Shown here: positions 39,369-48,611 of the stretch, one piece after another
How positions within the stretch are numbered: position 1 is the stretch's first letter
Layout: the number at the start of each line of letters is the position of its first letter
DNA from: JANQRX01 sp963663975
GTDB lineage: Bacteria > Pseudomonadota > Alphaproteobacteria > Rhizobiales > Kaistiaceae
Assembly: GCA_963663975.2 (NCBI GenBank)
Contig: CAXXRA010000011.1
Location: forward strand, 62,001 to 126,000
Direction: 5' to 3'
DNA length: 64,000 nucleotides
The notes under the pieces: generated by a model
Told to the model about the DNA's origin: nothing
Seen by the model: the letters and a program-made list of their open reading frames with translations, nothing else
The model's database searches: none
Made by a program: the position numbers and the translations under genes

Positions 39369-40248
39369 ATGGCAATGGTCCTCGATCTCGACCAATTGCG
39401 GACCTTCGTGGCGATCGCCGATACCGGCAGTTTCACGCGCCGCGCGGGAGATTCACAAGACCCAATCGGCGGTGTCGATGCAGATGCGTCGGCTGGAGGA
39501 CCGGCTGGGCAAGGCAATCTTCCAGCGCCAGGGCCGGGCCTCGCGGTTGACCGACGACGGTGAGAAGCTGCTCGGCTATGCCCGACGGATGGTCCGCCTG
39601 AACTACGAAACGGTCGCCGCGTTCGATGATGAGGAACTCTCCGGCGCCGTCACCCTGGGTACCCCCGGCGACTATGCCGCGCGCTTCCTGCCGGAGGTGC
39701 TGGCCCGTTTTGCCCGCTCCAATCCGCTGGTCGAGGTGACGGTGCGGTGCGAATCATCGCCCGAACTGACCGATCTCGCCCGTGCCGGTGACGTCGATCT
39801 GGCGATTGTCACCCTGTGCGGCGATACCGGTCCGGTCGAGATCATCCGGCGCGAGCCGCTGTACTGGGTGGGGTCGGAGTCTCACGCTGCCGAAACCGAA
39901 GCCGTGGTGCCGCTCGCCCTCGACAAGCCGCCCTGCATGTGGCGGGCGGCGGCGCTGGAGGCACTGGCCTCGATCGGCCGCAACTACCGGATTCTTTACA
40001 CCAGCGGCAATCCGGCGGCGCTTTCGGCCACGGTACAGAGCGGGCTGGCGCTGAGCGTTTTTGCCGAATCGGCGCTCCAGCCCGGCATGCGCATCCTCAC
40101 CGAGGCGGACGGTTTTCCCAAGCTGCCGATGTGCGATATCGGTCTGGTCCGGTCATGGAACACCAAATCCTCGCCGATCGTCGACGCGTTGGCCGAGCAC
40201 ATCGTTTCCGCGCTGCACAATTTGTCGGCCTACGCCGCCTCGGCTTAG
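39369..40248 (+). pseudogene. LysR-family transcriptional regulator, frameshifted in the HTH
   Basis: The start MAMVLDLDQLRTFVAIADTG, then SFTR, is a standard LysR N-terminus. The frame then breaks: a missing GC dinucleotide in ACGCGCCGCGCGGG (near 39440) would restore AAREIHKTQSAVSMQMRRLE. From 39472 on the correct frame is open to 40248 and holds the substrate domain (LSGAVTLGTPGDYAARFLPE). The corrected gene would encode 293 residues. The TAG stop lies in the first bases of the MITE-like element at 40245. It is divergent from DUF1127 and may control it. Confidence 0.8.
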
Positions 40249-40519
40249 AGCCCTTTCGACCAACTCTGAGACGATTCTGTTTCTCGATTGGCGAGGCGAT
40301 CCGGCGTCGAAGCGATCGACGGGCGATGCCACCGCATCGTTCCAGATCGGTTCGGCGTTGGGCGTCCGCCAATCGGAAACCCGAAGGGACGGGCGATTTT
40401 GCGCCAACTCCCGCGCCAAGTCCCTCGACCGTATCCAGATACGCTCATCGAACCTTGACTTGATCTTGTCACAAAATCGCTCCGTCAGAATGGCTCAGAG
40501 TTGGTCGAAAGGGCTCTAA
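40245..40519. mobile_element. MITE-like element 1 (275 bp)
   Basis: Non-coding unit bounded by a perfect 26-bp terminal inverted repeat starting TTAGAGCCCTTTCGACCAAC. A related unit lies in the same orientation at 41246-41519, with conserved internal blocks (CCGTATCCAGATACGCT, CAATCGGAAACCCGAAGGGA). Both ends supply the stop codon of the adjacent gene (LysR at the left, phosphatase at the right). Confidence 0.8.
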
Positions 40520-41238
40520 CCCGCCTGCAGAAACCGGCACGCGGTCGCCTCGAGCACCGCGCAGGTCAGTGGTCCGCCGAACACCGCGCCGGTGTCGACA
40601 TTGATGCGGTTGGCCATGACTTCCGGCTCGGACGCCGGCGTGTGCCCGTGCACGACCACCACACCATGGTCTGCGTCACTTTCCAGGAACGGCTCGCGTA
40701 TCCAGATGAGATCGTCCTCGGCCTGTTCGTTCAGGGGCACGCCGGGGCGTATGCCGGCGTGGCAGAAAAAATAGTCGCCGTAGCGGAGCGACAGGCGGGT
40801 GGCATTGAAGAAGTCCATGTGAGACGAGGGAATGCGCTGCCGCGCCTCCTCGGCCACCGCGGCCGCATCCTCGACCAGGCCCATATTGCAGCCGTAGGAA
40901 CGCAGCGTTTCCAACCCGCCATAGGCGAGGAAGGTCGGGCCGAGTTCCTCCGGATCGTCGAGGAAGTCGAGCAGAACCGCCTCGTGATTGCCACGCACGA
41001 ACTCGCTCGCCGGGTCGGACTTTGCCAAATCGCATAATCGTTCGACGACACCGGCCACCTCCGGACCGCGATCGACATAATCGCCGAGATAGATGATCCG
41101 GTGCCGGTCGGCCGGGGCCTGGCGCAGGTCGTCTGCGATGGTGCCGAGCAGATCGACCAGATGGCCGTCGCATCCGTGAATATCGCCGATCGCGTAGATT
41201 CGCTCGCCCTCCGGCGTCCGGGCGTCGCCTAACTGCAT
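40516..41238 (-). CDS. Calcineurin-like serine/threonine protein phosphatase family (PphA-like)
   Basis: 240 aa from ATG 41238. All metallophosphoesterase motifs are present: YAIGDIHGC, YLGDYVDRGP, FVRGNHEAV and VVHGHTP with a preceding FFCHAGIRPGVP. This pattern matches PP1-like bacterial phosphatases and ApaH-related enzymes that dephosphorylate proteins or nucleotides with two metal ions. The stop codon (40516-40518) is formed by the end of the adjacent MITE-like element. The gene is bracketed by two copies of that element. Confidence 0.88.
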   Translation of the reverse strand: MQLGDARTPEGERIYAIGDIHGCDGHLVDLLGTIADDLRQAPADRHRIIYLGDYVDRGPEVAGVVERLCDLAKSDPASEFVRGNHEAVLLDFLDDPEELGPTFLAYGGLETLRSYGCNMGLVEDAAAVAEEARQRIPSSHMDFFNATRLSLRYGDYFFCHAGIRPGVPLNEQAEDDLIWIREPFLESDADHGVVVVHGHTPASEPEVMANRINVDTGAVFGGPLTCAVLEATACRFLQAG

Positions 41239-41245
41239 CCGCTTT

Positions 41246-41519
41246 CTAGAGCATTTTCCGACCAATTAGACGCAATTCTGTTTCACGATTGGGGAGGCGA
41301 TCCAGTGTTGAAACGATCGAAGGGCGATGCACCGCATCGTTCGAGATTGGTTCGGCATTGGGTGGCCGTCAATCGGAAACCCGAAGGGACGGACTATTTT
41401 GCGCCAATTCCTGCGCAAGGTCTCTCGACCGTATCCAGATACGCTCGTCAATCCCTTGCTTGATCTTGTCACAAAGAAGCTCCGTCAGAATGGGTCAAAT
41501 TGGTCGGAAGATGCTCTAG
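41246..41519. mobile_element. MITE-like element 2 (about 274 bp)
   Basis: A diverged direct copy of the element at 40245. Its ends form an imperfect inverted repeat (CTAGAGCATTTTCCGACCAA at the left; TTGGTCGGAAGATGCTCTAG at the right). The right end forms the stop codon of lutC (41516-41518). Confidence 0.78.
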
Positions 41520-42184
41520 CCTACGATCACGATATGGAGCTGGCGCGGACCGTGGGCGCCAAGCTGGAGTTTTTGCTCGATATCGGCCGAGCGCGACGGC
41601 CCGGCGATCAGATTTACGGTCCGCGGCATCGCGCCGCGGCCATTTGCGTCCCGCATTCCGGCCCACACGGTCTCATAGTCGCCGACCACGTCCTCGGCCC
41701 GCACGACCACGATGTGGACCTCCGGCAGAAAATTGAGTGTTGTCGGATTATCGGGGCCCGATGACAGAACCAGCGCGCCGGCTTCGGCGATTGCCGCCTG
41801 GGCATGACTCATCGACACCACATCGGTGGCCCTGGCAGCTCCCTGTTGCACCTCGATTTGGGTGCGATCCCAGGCCAGCGAACTCAGCAAGGGATCGGCG
41901 CCGGTTCGCACGGTCGCCGGCAGATTGTGCGCCCGCAAATAGGCGGAGACGGCCTCGGGAAGTTCTTCAGCCTCGCCGATCCGTTCGGTCGTGGCCTCGG
42001 CCTTCTCGGCCATGTCGATGAACAGCGCCACCCGATCGGCGGGCGGCAGCTGGCCGCGCTGCGGAATGATCCCGGCCGGCGTCCGCGCCAGCCGGTCGGC
42101 GACCGCGGCTTTGCGCTCGGCCTCCTGGCCGGTGGTGCCGAGCGCCTTGCGGATGTTCCGCCTGATGGTGTCGCGCCCGCTCAC
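41516..42184 (-). CDS. lutC: LutC-like LUD-domain protein of lactate utilisation
   Basis: 222 aa from GTG 42184, which overlaps the lutB stop (GTGA). LUD domain: SMSHAQAAIAEAGALVLSSG, then LNFLPEVHIVVVRAEDVVGD and TVNLIAGPSRSADIE. LutC works with LutA and LutB in L-lactate oxidation in a membrane-associated Fe-S complex. Last gene of the leftward lutABC operon; its TAG lies in the end of the second MITE-like element. A longer open frame to 42655 is an antisense or out-of-frame shadow of lutB. Confidence 0.92.
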   Translation of the reverse strand: MSGRDTIRRNIRKALGTTGQEAERKAAVADRLARTPAGIIPQRGQLPPADRVALFIDMAEKAEATTERIGEAEELPEAVSAYLRAHNLPATVRTGADPLLSSLAWDRTQIEVQQGAARATDVVSMSHAQAAIAEAGALVLSSGPDNPTTLNFLPEVHIVVVRAEDVVGDYETVWAGMRDANGRGAMPRTVNLIAGPSRSADIEQKLQLGAHGPRQLHIVIVG

Positions 42185-43602
42185 TTGCCTCGTCCAGCCT
42201 CCGCCCACATCTGCTGGAAGGTCTTTCCCTGCGGCGCCGGCAGATCGCGATGGCGCGTCCAGCCGCCGGCGAGCGGCAGCCAGGCGAAACGGCCCTTGCG
42301 GGCACCGAGGCGCCCCAGCACCCGTATCGTCAGCCGCGTGGCCAGATGATAGAGGCGCGGCCGTCTGGCGAAGAACGCCCACAAGCCCAGTCCCCAGCGC
42401 ACCGTCGCCGGCGACAGCCGGCGCGAGAACTCGTCCCGGCGCCAATGGCGCATCATTTTCGGCAGCGGGATCCTCATCGGGCAAACCGCTTCGCAGCGTC
42501 CGCAAAAGGTCGAGGCGTTGGGCAGGTGAGCACTCTTGTCGACGCCGATCAGGGCCGGCGTCAGCACCGCCCCCATAGGCCCCGAATAGACCCAACCGTA
42601 GCTGTGGCCGCCGACCTCCTGATAGACCGGACAATGGTTCATGCACGCGCCGCAACGAATGCAGCGCAGCATGTCCTGATAGTCCGTCCCGAGCATCGAT
42701 GACCGGCCGTTGTCGAGAATGACGACGTGATACTCGTCCGGCCCGTCGGGATCTTCCGGACGGCGGGGGCCGGTCGAGAAGGTGGTGTAGCAGGTGGCGT
42801 CCTGGCCGGTCGCGGAGCGCGCCAGTACCCTCAGGATCTGGCTGGCATCCTCAAGGGTCGGTGTCACCTTTTCGATCGTCGCCAGCACGATATGGACCCG
42901 CGGCAGCAGCTGGGTCAGGTCGCCATTGCCTTCATTGGTCACGATGACCGACGAGCCGGTTTCGGCGATCAGGAAATTCGCGCCGGTGATTCCGACATCG
43001 GCGGCCAGGAATCGCGCCCGCAGCATGGCTCGCGCCTCGGCCAGCAGCGCGGCCGGATCGGACAGGTCACGGTCCGCATCGAGTTGGCTGTGGGCACGGC
43101 GGAAGTCCGCCTCGATCTGAACCTGGGTGAGATGGACCGCCGGCGCGATGATGTGGCTCGGCGCTTCGCCGCGCAATTGAATGATGTACTCGCCGAGGTC
43201 GGTTTCGATCGGTTCGATCCCGTTGGCCGCGAGGTGGTCGTTGAGGCCGATCTCCTCGGAGACCATCGATTTGCCCTTGGTGACGGTCGCCGCCCCGGCC
43301 TGCCGGCAGATATTCAGGATGATGTCGCGCGCCTCGCCGGCGCTCGGAGCGTAGTGGACCTCGCCGCCCGCCGCCCGCACCTTGTCCTCATAGGCGTCGA
43401 GGTAGAGGTCAAGGTGGGCCAGCGTATGGTTCTTGATGTCGCGGGCGCTGTCGCGCAACGCGTCGAACTCGGGCAGCGCATCAACCGCCTTGCGGCGCTT
43501 GTCGATAAACCCCTTGCGCACGTGCCCCAGGGCCTCCTGCAACGGGACATCGGCCAGAGCGCGGCGGGCGTTGTCTTTGAAGTCGGGTGAGGTGATGTCC
43601 AT
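42181..43602 (-). CDS. lutB: LutB-like iron-sulfur protein of lactate utilisation
   Basis: 473 aa. An N-terminal LUD domain (TVTKGKSMVSEEIGLNDHLA, then GITGANFLIAETGSSVIVTN) is fused to a ferredoxin-like part. That part has C314-x2-C317-x2-C320-x3-C324 (CIRCGACMNHCP) and C367-x2-C370-x3-C374 (CGRCEAVCP). The start MDITSPDFKDNARRALADVP at 43602 fits the family and lies 14 bp after the lutA stop. The Fe-S clusters pass electrons from lactate oxidation to the quinone pool. Confidence 0.94.
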   Translation of the reverse strand: MDITSPDFKDNARRALADVPLQEALGHVRKGFIDKRRKAVDALPEFDALRDSARDIKNHTLAHLDLYLDAYEDKVRAAGGEVHYAPSAGEARDIILNICRQAGAATVTKGKSMVSEEIGLNDHLAANGIEPIETDLGEYIIQLRGEAPSHIIAPAVHLTQVQIEADFRRAHSQLDADRDLSDPAALLAEARAMLRARFLAADVGITGANFLIAETGSSVIVTNEGNGDLTQLLPRVHIVLATIEKVTPTLEDASQILRVLARSATGQDATCYTTFSTGPRRPEDPDGPDEYHVVILDNGRSSMLGTDYQDMLRCIRCGACMNHCPVYQEVGGHSYGWVYSGPMGAVLTPALIGVDKSAHLPNASTFCGRCEAVCPMRIPLPKMMRHWRRDEFSRRLSPATVRWGLGLWAFFARRPRLYHLATRLTIRVLGRLGARKGRFAWLPLAGGWTRHRDLPAPQGKTFQQMWAEAGRGK

Positions 43603-43616
43603 CCGGTGAAACGCGC

Positions 43617-44393
43617 TCAGCCCTTGTCCGGTTCGCCGATCGGTGGCTGGCTGGTCATGCCGGCGAGCACTTCGGCGACATGGCGCACGGCGACCTCGCC
43701 GCCGCGCCGCTGAAGCTTGCCGGCCATGTTCATCAGGCAGCCGAGGTCGCCGGCGAGCAACATATCGGCGCCGGACTCCGCGATTGCGTCGGTCTTGCGC
43801 CCAACGATAGCGTCGGAGATGTCGGCGTATTTGACGCAGAACGTGCCGCCGAAGCCGCAACAGGCGTCCGCATCGGTCAGCTCCCGGAGTTGGAGCCCGT
43901 CAACGGTCTTCAGAAGCCTGCGCGGCTGATCGCGAATGCCGAGCTCGCGCAGCCCCGCGCAGGAATCGTGATAGATCACCGTCCCTTCGAAGGCGACATC
44001 CACCCGGTCGATCCCGATGACATCGGTGAGGAAGCTGACCAGTTCGTGGACCTTGTCGGAAAAGACTCGGGCGCGATCACGCCAGGTCGGGTCATCGGCG
44101 AACAGTTCCCGATAGTGTTTCTTCAACATGCCGGCGCACGAACCCGATGGCGCCACCACGTAGTCGAAGCGCTCGAAGGCCTGGATCACCTGCCGCGCGA
44201 TTGCGGCCGCGTCCGGATTGTCGCCCGAATTGTAGGCGGGCTGACCGCAACAGGTCTGTGCGGTCGGAACCTCGACCCGGCATCCGGCCTGCTCCAACAG
44301 CTTAACGGCGGCAAAACCGACGCTGGGACGGAAGAGGTCGACCAGGCAGGTTACGAACAAGCCGATCGTCGGGCCGTTTTGTTGATCGTTCAT
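43617..44393 (-). CDS. lutA: LutA-like CCG-domain protein of lactate utilisation
   Basis: 258 aa with two cysteine-rich CCG domains, visible as AQTCCGQPAYNSGD (about 47-60) and ADACCGFGGTFCVKYADIS, and the linked GSCAGMLKKHY and YHDSCAGLRELGI. The ATG at 44393 gives the usual start MNDQQNGPTIGLFVTCLVDL. First gene of lutABC, transcribed from the 180-bp region shared with glcD on the other strand. No LldR/LutR-type regulator is adjacent. Confidence 0.93.
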   Translation of the reverse strand: MNDQQNGPTIGLFVTCLVDLFRPSVGFAAVKLLEQAGCRVEVPTAQTCCGQPAYNSGDNPDAAAIARQVIQAFERFDYVVAPSGSCAGMLKKHYRELFADDPTWRDRARVFSDKVHELVSFLTDVIGIDRVDVAFEGTVIYHDSCAGLRELGIRDQPRRLLKTVDGLQLRELTDADACCGFGGTFCVKYADISDAIVGRKTDAIAESGADMLLAGDLGCLMNMAGKLQRRGGEVAVRHVAEVLAGMTSQPPIGEPDKG

Positions 44394-44572
44394 GGGGGCT
44401 CTGCGGTGGTCGTGCAATCGGCATGTCGCATAGCAGGCCGGGGCGCCGCCGCACAACGGCTTTGACGCTGTTGCGACGATCCTTCCATCGTCCGGCCATG
44501 TTTGAGCGCTTGGCAAGCGGCGGACGATTGGAGTAACCCAAGGGTCGGAAATTTGCCACGCGGAAACGTCCG
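44394..44572. promoter_or_regulatory. Divergent promoter region between lutABC and glcDEF
   Basis: 179 bp that must drive both cassettes. An imperfect inverted pair (CCATCGTCCG near 44493 and CGGACGATTGG near 44526) could be an operator, but no known LutR, PdhR or GlcC site is evident. Promoter boxes are not clear by eye. Confidence 0.4.
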
Positions 44573-46030
44573 ATGTCGACGATCGCCTTACCCGAGCCGG
44601 ATTCGGCGACCCTGTCGCGGCGGGACGAGATCGTCGCCGGCCTGGATGCGCTGGTCGGGCCGGGCGCACTGATTTCCTCCGAGGACGAGCGCCGCGTCTA
44701 CGAGACCGATGCGCTGACCGCCTATCGCGCGGTGCCGCTGGCCGTTGTCCTGCCGTCATCGACCGAGGAGGTCTCGGCCGTCCTGGCGTTTCTTTCCGAT
44801 AACAACGTCAAGGTCGTGGCCCGCGGTGCCGGTACCTCGCTCTCCGGTGGCGCCCTGCCGTCGGCGGATTGCGTGGTGGTCGGCCTGGCCCGGATGAACC
44901 GGATCCTCGACATCGACTATGCCAACAGGATCGCCACGGTTGAGGCCGGGGTGACCAATATCAACATCACCAACGCCGTGTCCGGCCGCGGCTTCTTCTA
45001 CGCTCCCGATCCGTCGAGCCAGCTGGCCTGCACCATCGCCGGCAACATTGCCATGAATTCGGGCGGCGCCCATTGCCTCAAATACGGGGTGACGACCAAC
45101 AATGTTCTGGGCGTCAGGATGGTTCTGATCGACGGCACCATTGTCGAACTTGGCGGCGGTCATCTCGATTCACCCGGTTACGATCTGTTGGGGCTTACGG
45201 TGGGCTCGGAAGGTCAGCTCGGCATCGTCACCGAAGCGACGGTGCGCATCCTGCGTTCGGCCGAGGGCGCCCGTCCGATGTTGATGGGCTTCGCCTCCGT
45301 CGAAGACGCCGGCGCGTGCGTTGCCGCGATCATCGCCTCGGGCATCATTCCGGTGGCGATCGAATATATGGACCGCCCGGCCATCAAGGTGTGCGAAGCC
45401 TTCGCCAAGGCGGGCTATCCGCTCGACGTGGAGGCATTGCTGATCGTCGAGGTCGAAGGGTCGCAGACCGAAATCGCCGATCTGATTGCCCGCATCACCA
45501 GGATCGCCCAGGCGTTCTCGCCGACCGTGACGCGGGTCTCGAAATCCGAGGCTGAAAGCGCGGCGATCTGGAAGGGGCGGAAATCGGCGTTCGGAGCCAT
45601 GGGGCGCATTTCCGACTACATGTGCATGGATGGCGTGATCCCGACCGGGCGCCTGCCCGAGGTTTTGCGGCGGGTTCAGGAGATTTGCACCGGCTACGGT
45701 CTCTCCGTCGCCAACATCTTCCACGCCGGCGACGGCAATCTCCATCCCCTGATCCTGTACGACATGAACGATCCGGTCGAACTGCAGAAGGCGGAAGACG
45801 CCGGCGCCGACATCCTGAGACTGTGTGTCGAGGTCGGCGGTTGCCTGACCGGCGAGCACGGGGTCGGCGTCGAAAAACGCGACCTGATGCCGGTGCAGTT
45901 CACGCCGCGGGATTTGCGCCAGCAGATGCTCGTAAAAAACGTCTTTGATCCCGGTTGGCTGCTGAACCCGAACAAGGTTTTTCCGCTCGACGGTCGGCCC
46001 ACGCCGAGCGACGGTCGCCCGCCCGCATGA
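44573..46030 (+). CDS. glcD: Glycolate oxidase subunit GlcD (FAD-linked)
   Basis: 485 aa FAD-binding oxidoreductase of the PCMH/VAO type. The FAD-binding half includes KVVARGAGTSLSGGALPSAD and QLACTIAGNIAMNSGGAHCL, and the C-terminal half has ANIFHAGDGNLHPLI and GCLTGEHGVGVEKRD. Oxidises glycolate (and often lactate) to glyoxylate with GlcE and GlcF. The stop overlaps the glcE start as ATGA. A rightward operon glcDEF is followed by aceB, so the glyoxylate made can be condensed with acetyl-CoA to malate. Confidence 0.95.
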   Translation: MSTIALPEPDSATLSRRDEIVAGLDALVGPGALISSEDERRVYETDALTAYRAVPLAVVLPSSTEEVSAVLAFLSDNNVKVVARGAGTSLSGGALPSADCVVVGLARMNRILDIDYANRIATVEAGVTNINITNAVSGRGFFYAPDPSSQLACTIAGNIAMNSGGAHCLKYGVTTNNVLGVRMVLIDGTIVELGGGHLDSPGYDLLGLTVGSEGQLGIVTEATVRILRSAEGARPMLMGFASVEDAGACVAAIIASGIIPVAIEYMDRPAIKVCEAFAKAGYPLDVEALLIVEVEGSQTEIADLIARITRIAQAFSPTVTRVSKSEAESAAIWKGRKSAFGAMGRISDYMCMDGVIPTGRLPEVLRRVQEICTGYGLSVANIFHAGDGNLHPLILYDMNDPVELQKAEDAGADILRLCVEVGGCLTGEHGVGVEKRDLMPVQFTPRDLRQQMLVKNVFDPGWLLNPNKVFPLDGRPTPSDGRPPA

Positions 46031-47211
46031 CAAACACCGTTTCGCCGGCGGACGAGCGCGAGCTCGAAGCGATCGTCGCCGAGGCTGCCGCTCACGGCGC
46101 AGCGCTGGCGGTGGAGGGCGGAGGGACGCGGCGCGGGCTCGGGCGACCGGTGGAGGCCGATACGGTGGTCTCGACCGCCGCAATGTCCGGCATTACCCTT
46201 TACGAGCCGGCCGAGCTTGTCATGGCCGCCAAGGCCGGTACCCCCCTCGACGAGGTCGAGACGGCGCTTGCCGGCAATCGCCAGCGACTGGCGTTCGAGC
46301 CCATGGATCATCGCGGGATGTTTGGCTCCAAGGGCCATCCGACCATCGGCGCCGTCGCGGCGGCCAACATTTCCGGGCCGCGGCGGATCGAATCCGGGGC
46401 GGCGCGCGACAGTCTGATCGGCGTGCGAGCGGTGACCGGCCGCGGCGAGACGATCAAGTCGGGCGGTCGGGTGATGAAAAACGTTGCCGGCTACGATCTC
46501 GTCAAGTTCCTCGCCGGATCGTTCGGAACGCTTGCCGTCATCACCGAGGTCACCTTCAAGGTGGCGCCGATGCCGGAGACCGAGCGTAGCTTGATCGTGA
46601 GCGGGCTCGATGCCTCGGCGGCCGTGGCGGTTCTGTCGGCCGGTCTCGGTTCGCCGTTTTCGGTGAGCGGGGCTGCACATCTTCCCTCGCCCAGCGGCGC
46701 GCCATCGCTGACCGCCCTTCGCATCGAAGGATTTGAAGATTCGGTCGGCGCCCGGATGGGCAAGCTCCGTTCCGTGGTTGGCGCGCCCGGTGATGCCGAC
46801 ATATGCGATGAAGCCGCCTCGAAGGACTTATGGGCCTCGGTGCGTGATCTGACGTCGCTGGCCGGCGAATCCGACGCGCCCCTGTGGCGGGTGTCAGTCA
46901 AGCCCGGCGATAGCCCAGCCGTTGCCAAAATGGTCGGTGAGCGGGACAACCGCGCGCTGTTGTTCGACTGGGGCGGCGGTTTGGTGTGGATCGCCGGCGC
47001 CGGTGCGGATGCCGGCGTGATGGCGGTCCGGGCGGCGGCGGGCGCGGCCGGCGGCCACGCGACGCTGGTTCGGGCCGGCCGCGAGGTGCGGGCGCGCGTT
47101 GCGGTGTTCGAACCGCTGGCACCCCCGGCGATGACGCTCACCAAACAGCTCAAACAGGCTTTCGATCCCGGTGCGATCCTCAACCCGGGCCGCATGTATA
47201 TGGGCATCTGA
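46027..47211 (+). CDS. glcE: Glycolate oxidase subunit GlcE (FAD-binding)
   Basis: 394 aa. FAD-binding domain with AVEGGGTRRGLGRPVEADTV, then HPTIGAVAAANISGPRRIES and MKNVAGYDLVKFLAGSFGTL, as in GlcE. It ends KQAFDPGAILNPGRMYMGI. ATG 46027 is used because it overlaps the glcD stop and begins MTNTVSPADERELEAIVAEA; an open extension to 45955 lies inside glcD. It shares one base with the glcF start (TGATG), so the three genes are translationally coupled. Confidence 0.94.
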   Translation: MTNTVSPADERELEAIVAEAAAHGAALAVEGGGTRRGLGRPVEADTVVSTAAMSGITLYEPAELVMAAKAGTPLDEVETALAGNRQRLAFEPMDHRGMFGSKGHPTIGAVAAANISGPRRIESGAARDSLIGVRAVTGRGETIKSGGRVMKNVAGYDLVKFLAGSFGTLAVITEVTFKVAPMPETERSLIVSGLDASAAVAVLSAGLGSPFSVSGAAHLPSPSGAPSLTALRIEGFEDSVGARMGKLRSVVGAPGDADICDEAASKDLWASVRDLTSLAGESDAPLWRVSVKPGDSPAVAKMVGERDNRALLFDWGGGLVWIAGAGADAGVMAVRAAAGAAGGHATLVRAGREVRARVAVFEPLAPPAMTLTKQLKQAFDPGAILNPGRMYMGI

Positions 47212-48530
47212 TGCAGACCAATTTCTCCCTGGCGCAGCTTGCCGATCCGGACACCGCAACCGCCGAAAAGATTCTGAAGTCGTGCGTTCATTGCGGCTTC
47301 TGCACCGCCACCTGCCCGACCTATGTGTTGCTCGGCGACGAGTTGGACAGCCCCCGCGGCCGCATCTATCTGATCAAGGATATGCTCGAAGGCGACCGCG
47401 ACGCCGGCTCGGAGGTGACGCTCCACATTGACCGCTGCCTGTCGTGCCTGGCCTGCATGACCACCTGTCCCTCCGGCGTCGACTATATGCATCTGATCGA
47501 CCACGCCCGCGTTCACATCCACCGGACCTACCGACGGCCGCCGGCCGATCAGGCGATCCGATGGCTGCTCAAGGTGATCCTGCCCTATCCGGCGCGGTTT
47601 CGTGCCTCGCTGTTCGCCGCCTATTTCGGCCGCCCGTTTGCCCCACTGTTGCGCTGGGCGTCATGGACGAGACGCCTTGCGGCGATACTCGAACTCGCCC
47701 CGGCCTCGCTGCCGTCTCGTACAACGGCGGATAGACCCCACATCCTTGCCGCCGAGGGCGAACGGCGGGGACGGGTGGCCCTGCTCAGCGGATGCGCCCA
47801 GTCGGTGCTCGATCCCGGCATCAATGAAGCGGCCATCCGCCTGCTCACCCGTCACGGGGTCGAAGTCGTTCTTGCCGACGGGGAGGGCTGCTGTGGCGCA
47901 CTGACCCACCACATGGGCGAGCGGCACGAATCTCATGGCTTCGCCCAACGCAACATCGACGCCTGGTCGCGCGAAATCGATGGCGATGGTCTCGATGCAA
48001 TTATCGTGACCACGTCGGGCTGCGGCACGACCATCAAGGATTACGGCTTCATGTTTCGCAACGACCGCGACTATGCCGCCAAGGCGGCGCGGGTTTCGGA
48101 ACGGGCGAAGGACATCACCGAATATCTTCAGTGGCTGGGGCTTGGCGAGCCGGTGATGAAATCCGGCCTGACGGTGGCCTATCACGCCGCATGTTCGCTC
48201 CAGCACGGCCAGCAGATCACCGAGGCGCCGGAATTGCTGCTTGACGCTGCCGGATTTGAAGTCCGTAAACCGGCCGAGAGTCATCTTTGCTGTGGATCGG
48301 CGGGGACCTACAACATGCTTCAGCCTGAGATATCGGGTCGCCTGAGGGATCGCAAGGTCGGGCACATCGAGGACACCGGCGCCGATGTGGTGGCCGCCGG
48401 CAATCTTGGCTGCTTGGTCCAGATCGCCGCTGCGACCGAGTTACCGGTGGTTCACACCGTGGAGCTGCTCGACTGGGCCCATGGCGGTCCGCCGCCCGCT
48501 GGGCTGAGTGCGGCGACCGCGGTGCCGTGA
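47211..48530 (+). CDS. glcF: Glycolate oxidase iron-sulfur subunit GlcF
   Basis: 439 aa. Two ferredoxin-type clusters are visible: C25-x2-C28-x2-C31-x3-C35 and C76-x2-C79-x2-C82-x3-C86. Two CCG domains follow (VVLADGEGCCGALTHHMGER and SHLCCGSAGTYNMLQPEI), plus AYHAACSLQHGQ. It passes electrons from GlcD/E to the membrane. Third gene of the operon. The stop is 81 bp before malate synthase, with no terminator between, so aceB may be cotranscribed. Confidence 0.95.
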   Translation: MQTNFSLAQLADPDTATAEKILKSCVHCGFCTATCPTYVLLGDELDSPRGRIYLIKDMLEGDRDAGSEVTLHIDRCLSCLACMTTCPSGVDYMHLIDHARVHIHRTYRRPPADQAIRWLLKVILPYPARFRASLFAAYFGRPFAPLLRWASWTRRLAAILELAPASLPSRTTADRPHILAAEGERRGRVALLSGCAQSVLDPGINEAAIRLLTRHGVEVVLADGEGCCGALTHHMGERHESHGFAQRNIDAWSREIDGDGLDAIIVTTSGCGTTIKDYGFMFRNDRDYAAKAARVSERAKDITEYLQWLGLGEPVMKSGLTVAYHAACSLQHGQQITEAPELLLDAAGFEVRKPAESHLCCGSAGTYNMLQPEISGRLRDRKVGHIEDTGADVVAAGNLGCLVQIAAATELPVVHTVELLDWAHGGPPPAGLSAATAVP

Positions 48531-48611
48531 CCGGCGAAGTTTTCTCGACAGCTGGCTGTGCCGGGATCAAGGGCCGCCGTGCATCGACAACAACGAAACG
48601 GAGAGAAATGA

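Noticed and set aside
40245..41519. Small proteins encoded by the repeated elements (frames similar between both copies)
   Set aside because: The frames are interrupted differently in the two copies and follow the inverted-repeat DNA structure; no ribosome site.
45170..46680. Overlapping minus-strand frames opposite glcD and glcE
   Set aside because: GlcD and GlcE are full-length with all motifs; the antisense frames have no start signals or domains.
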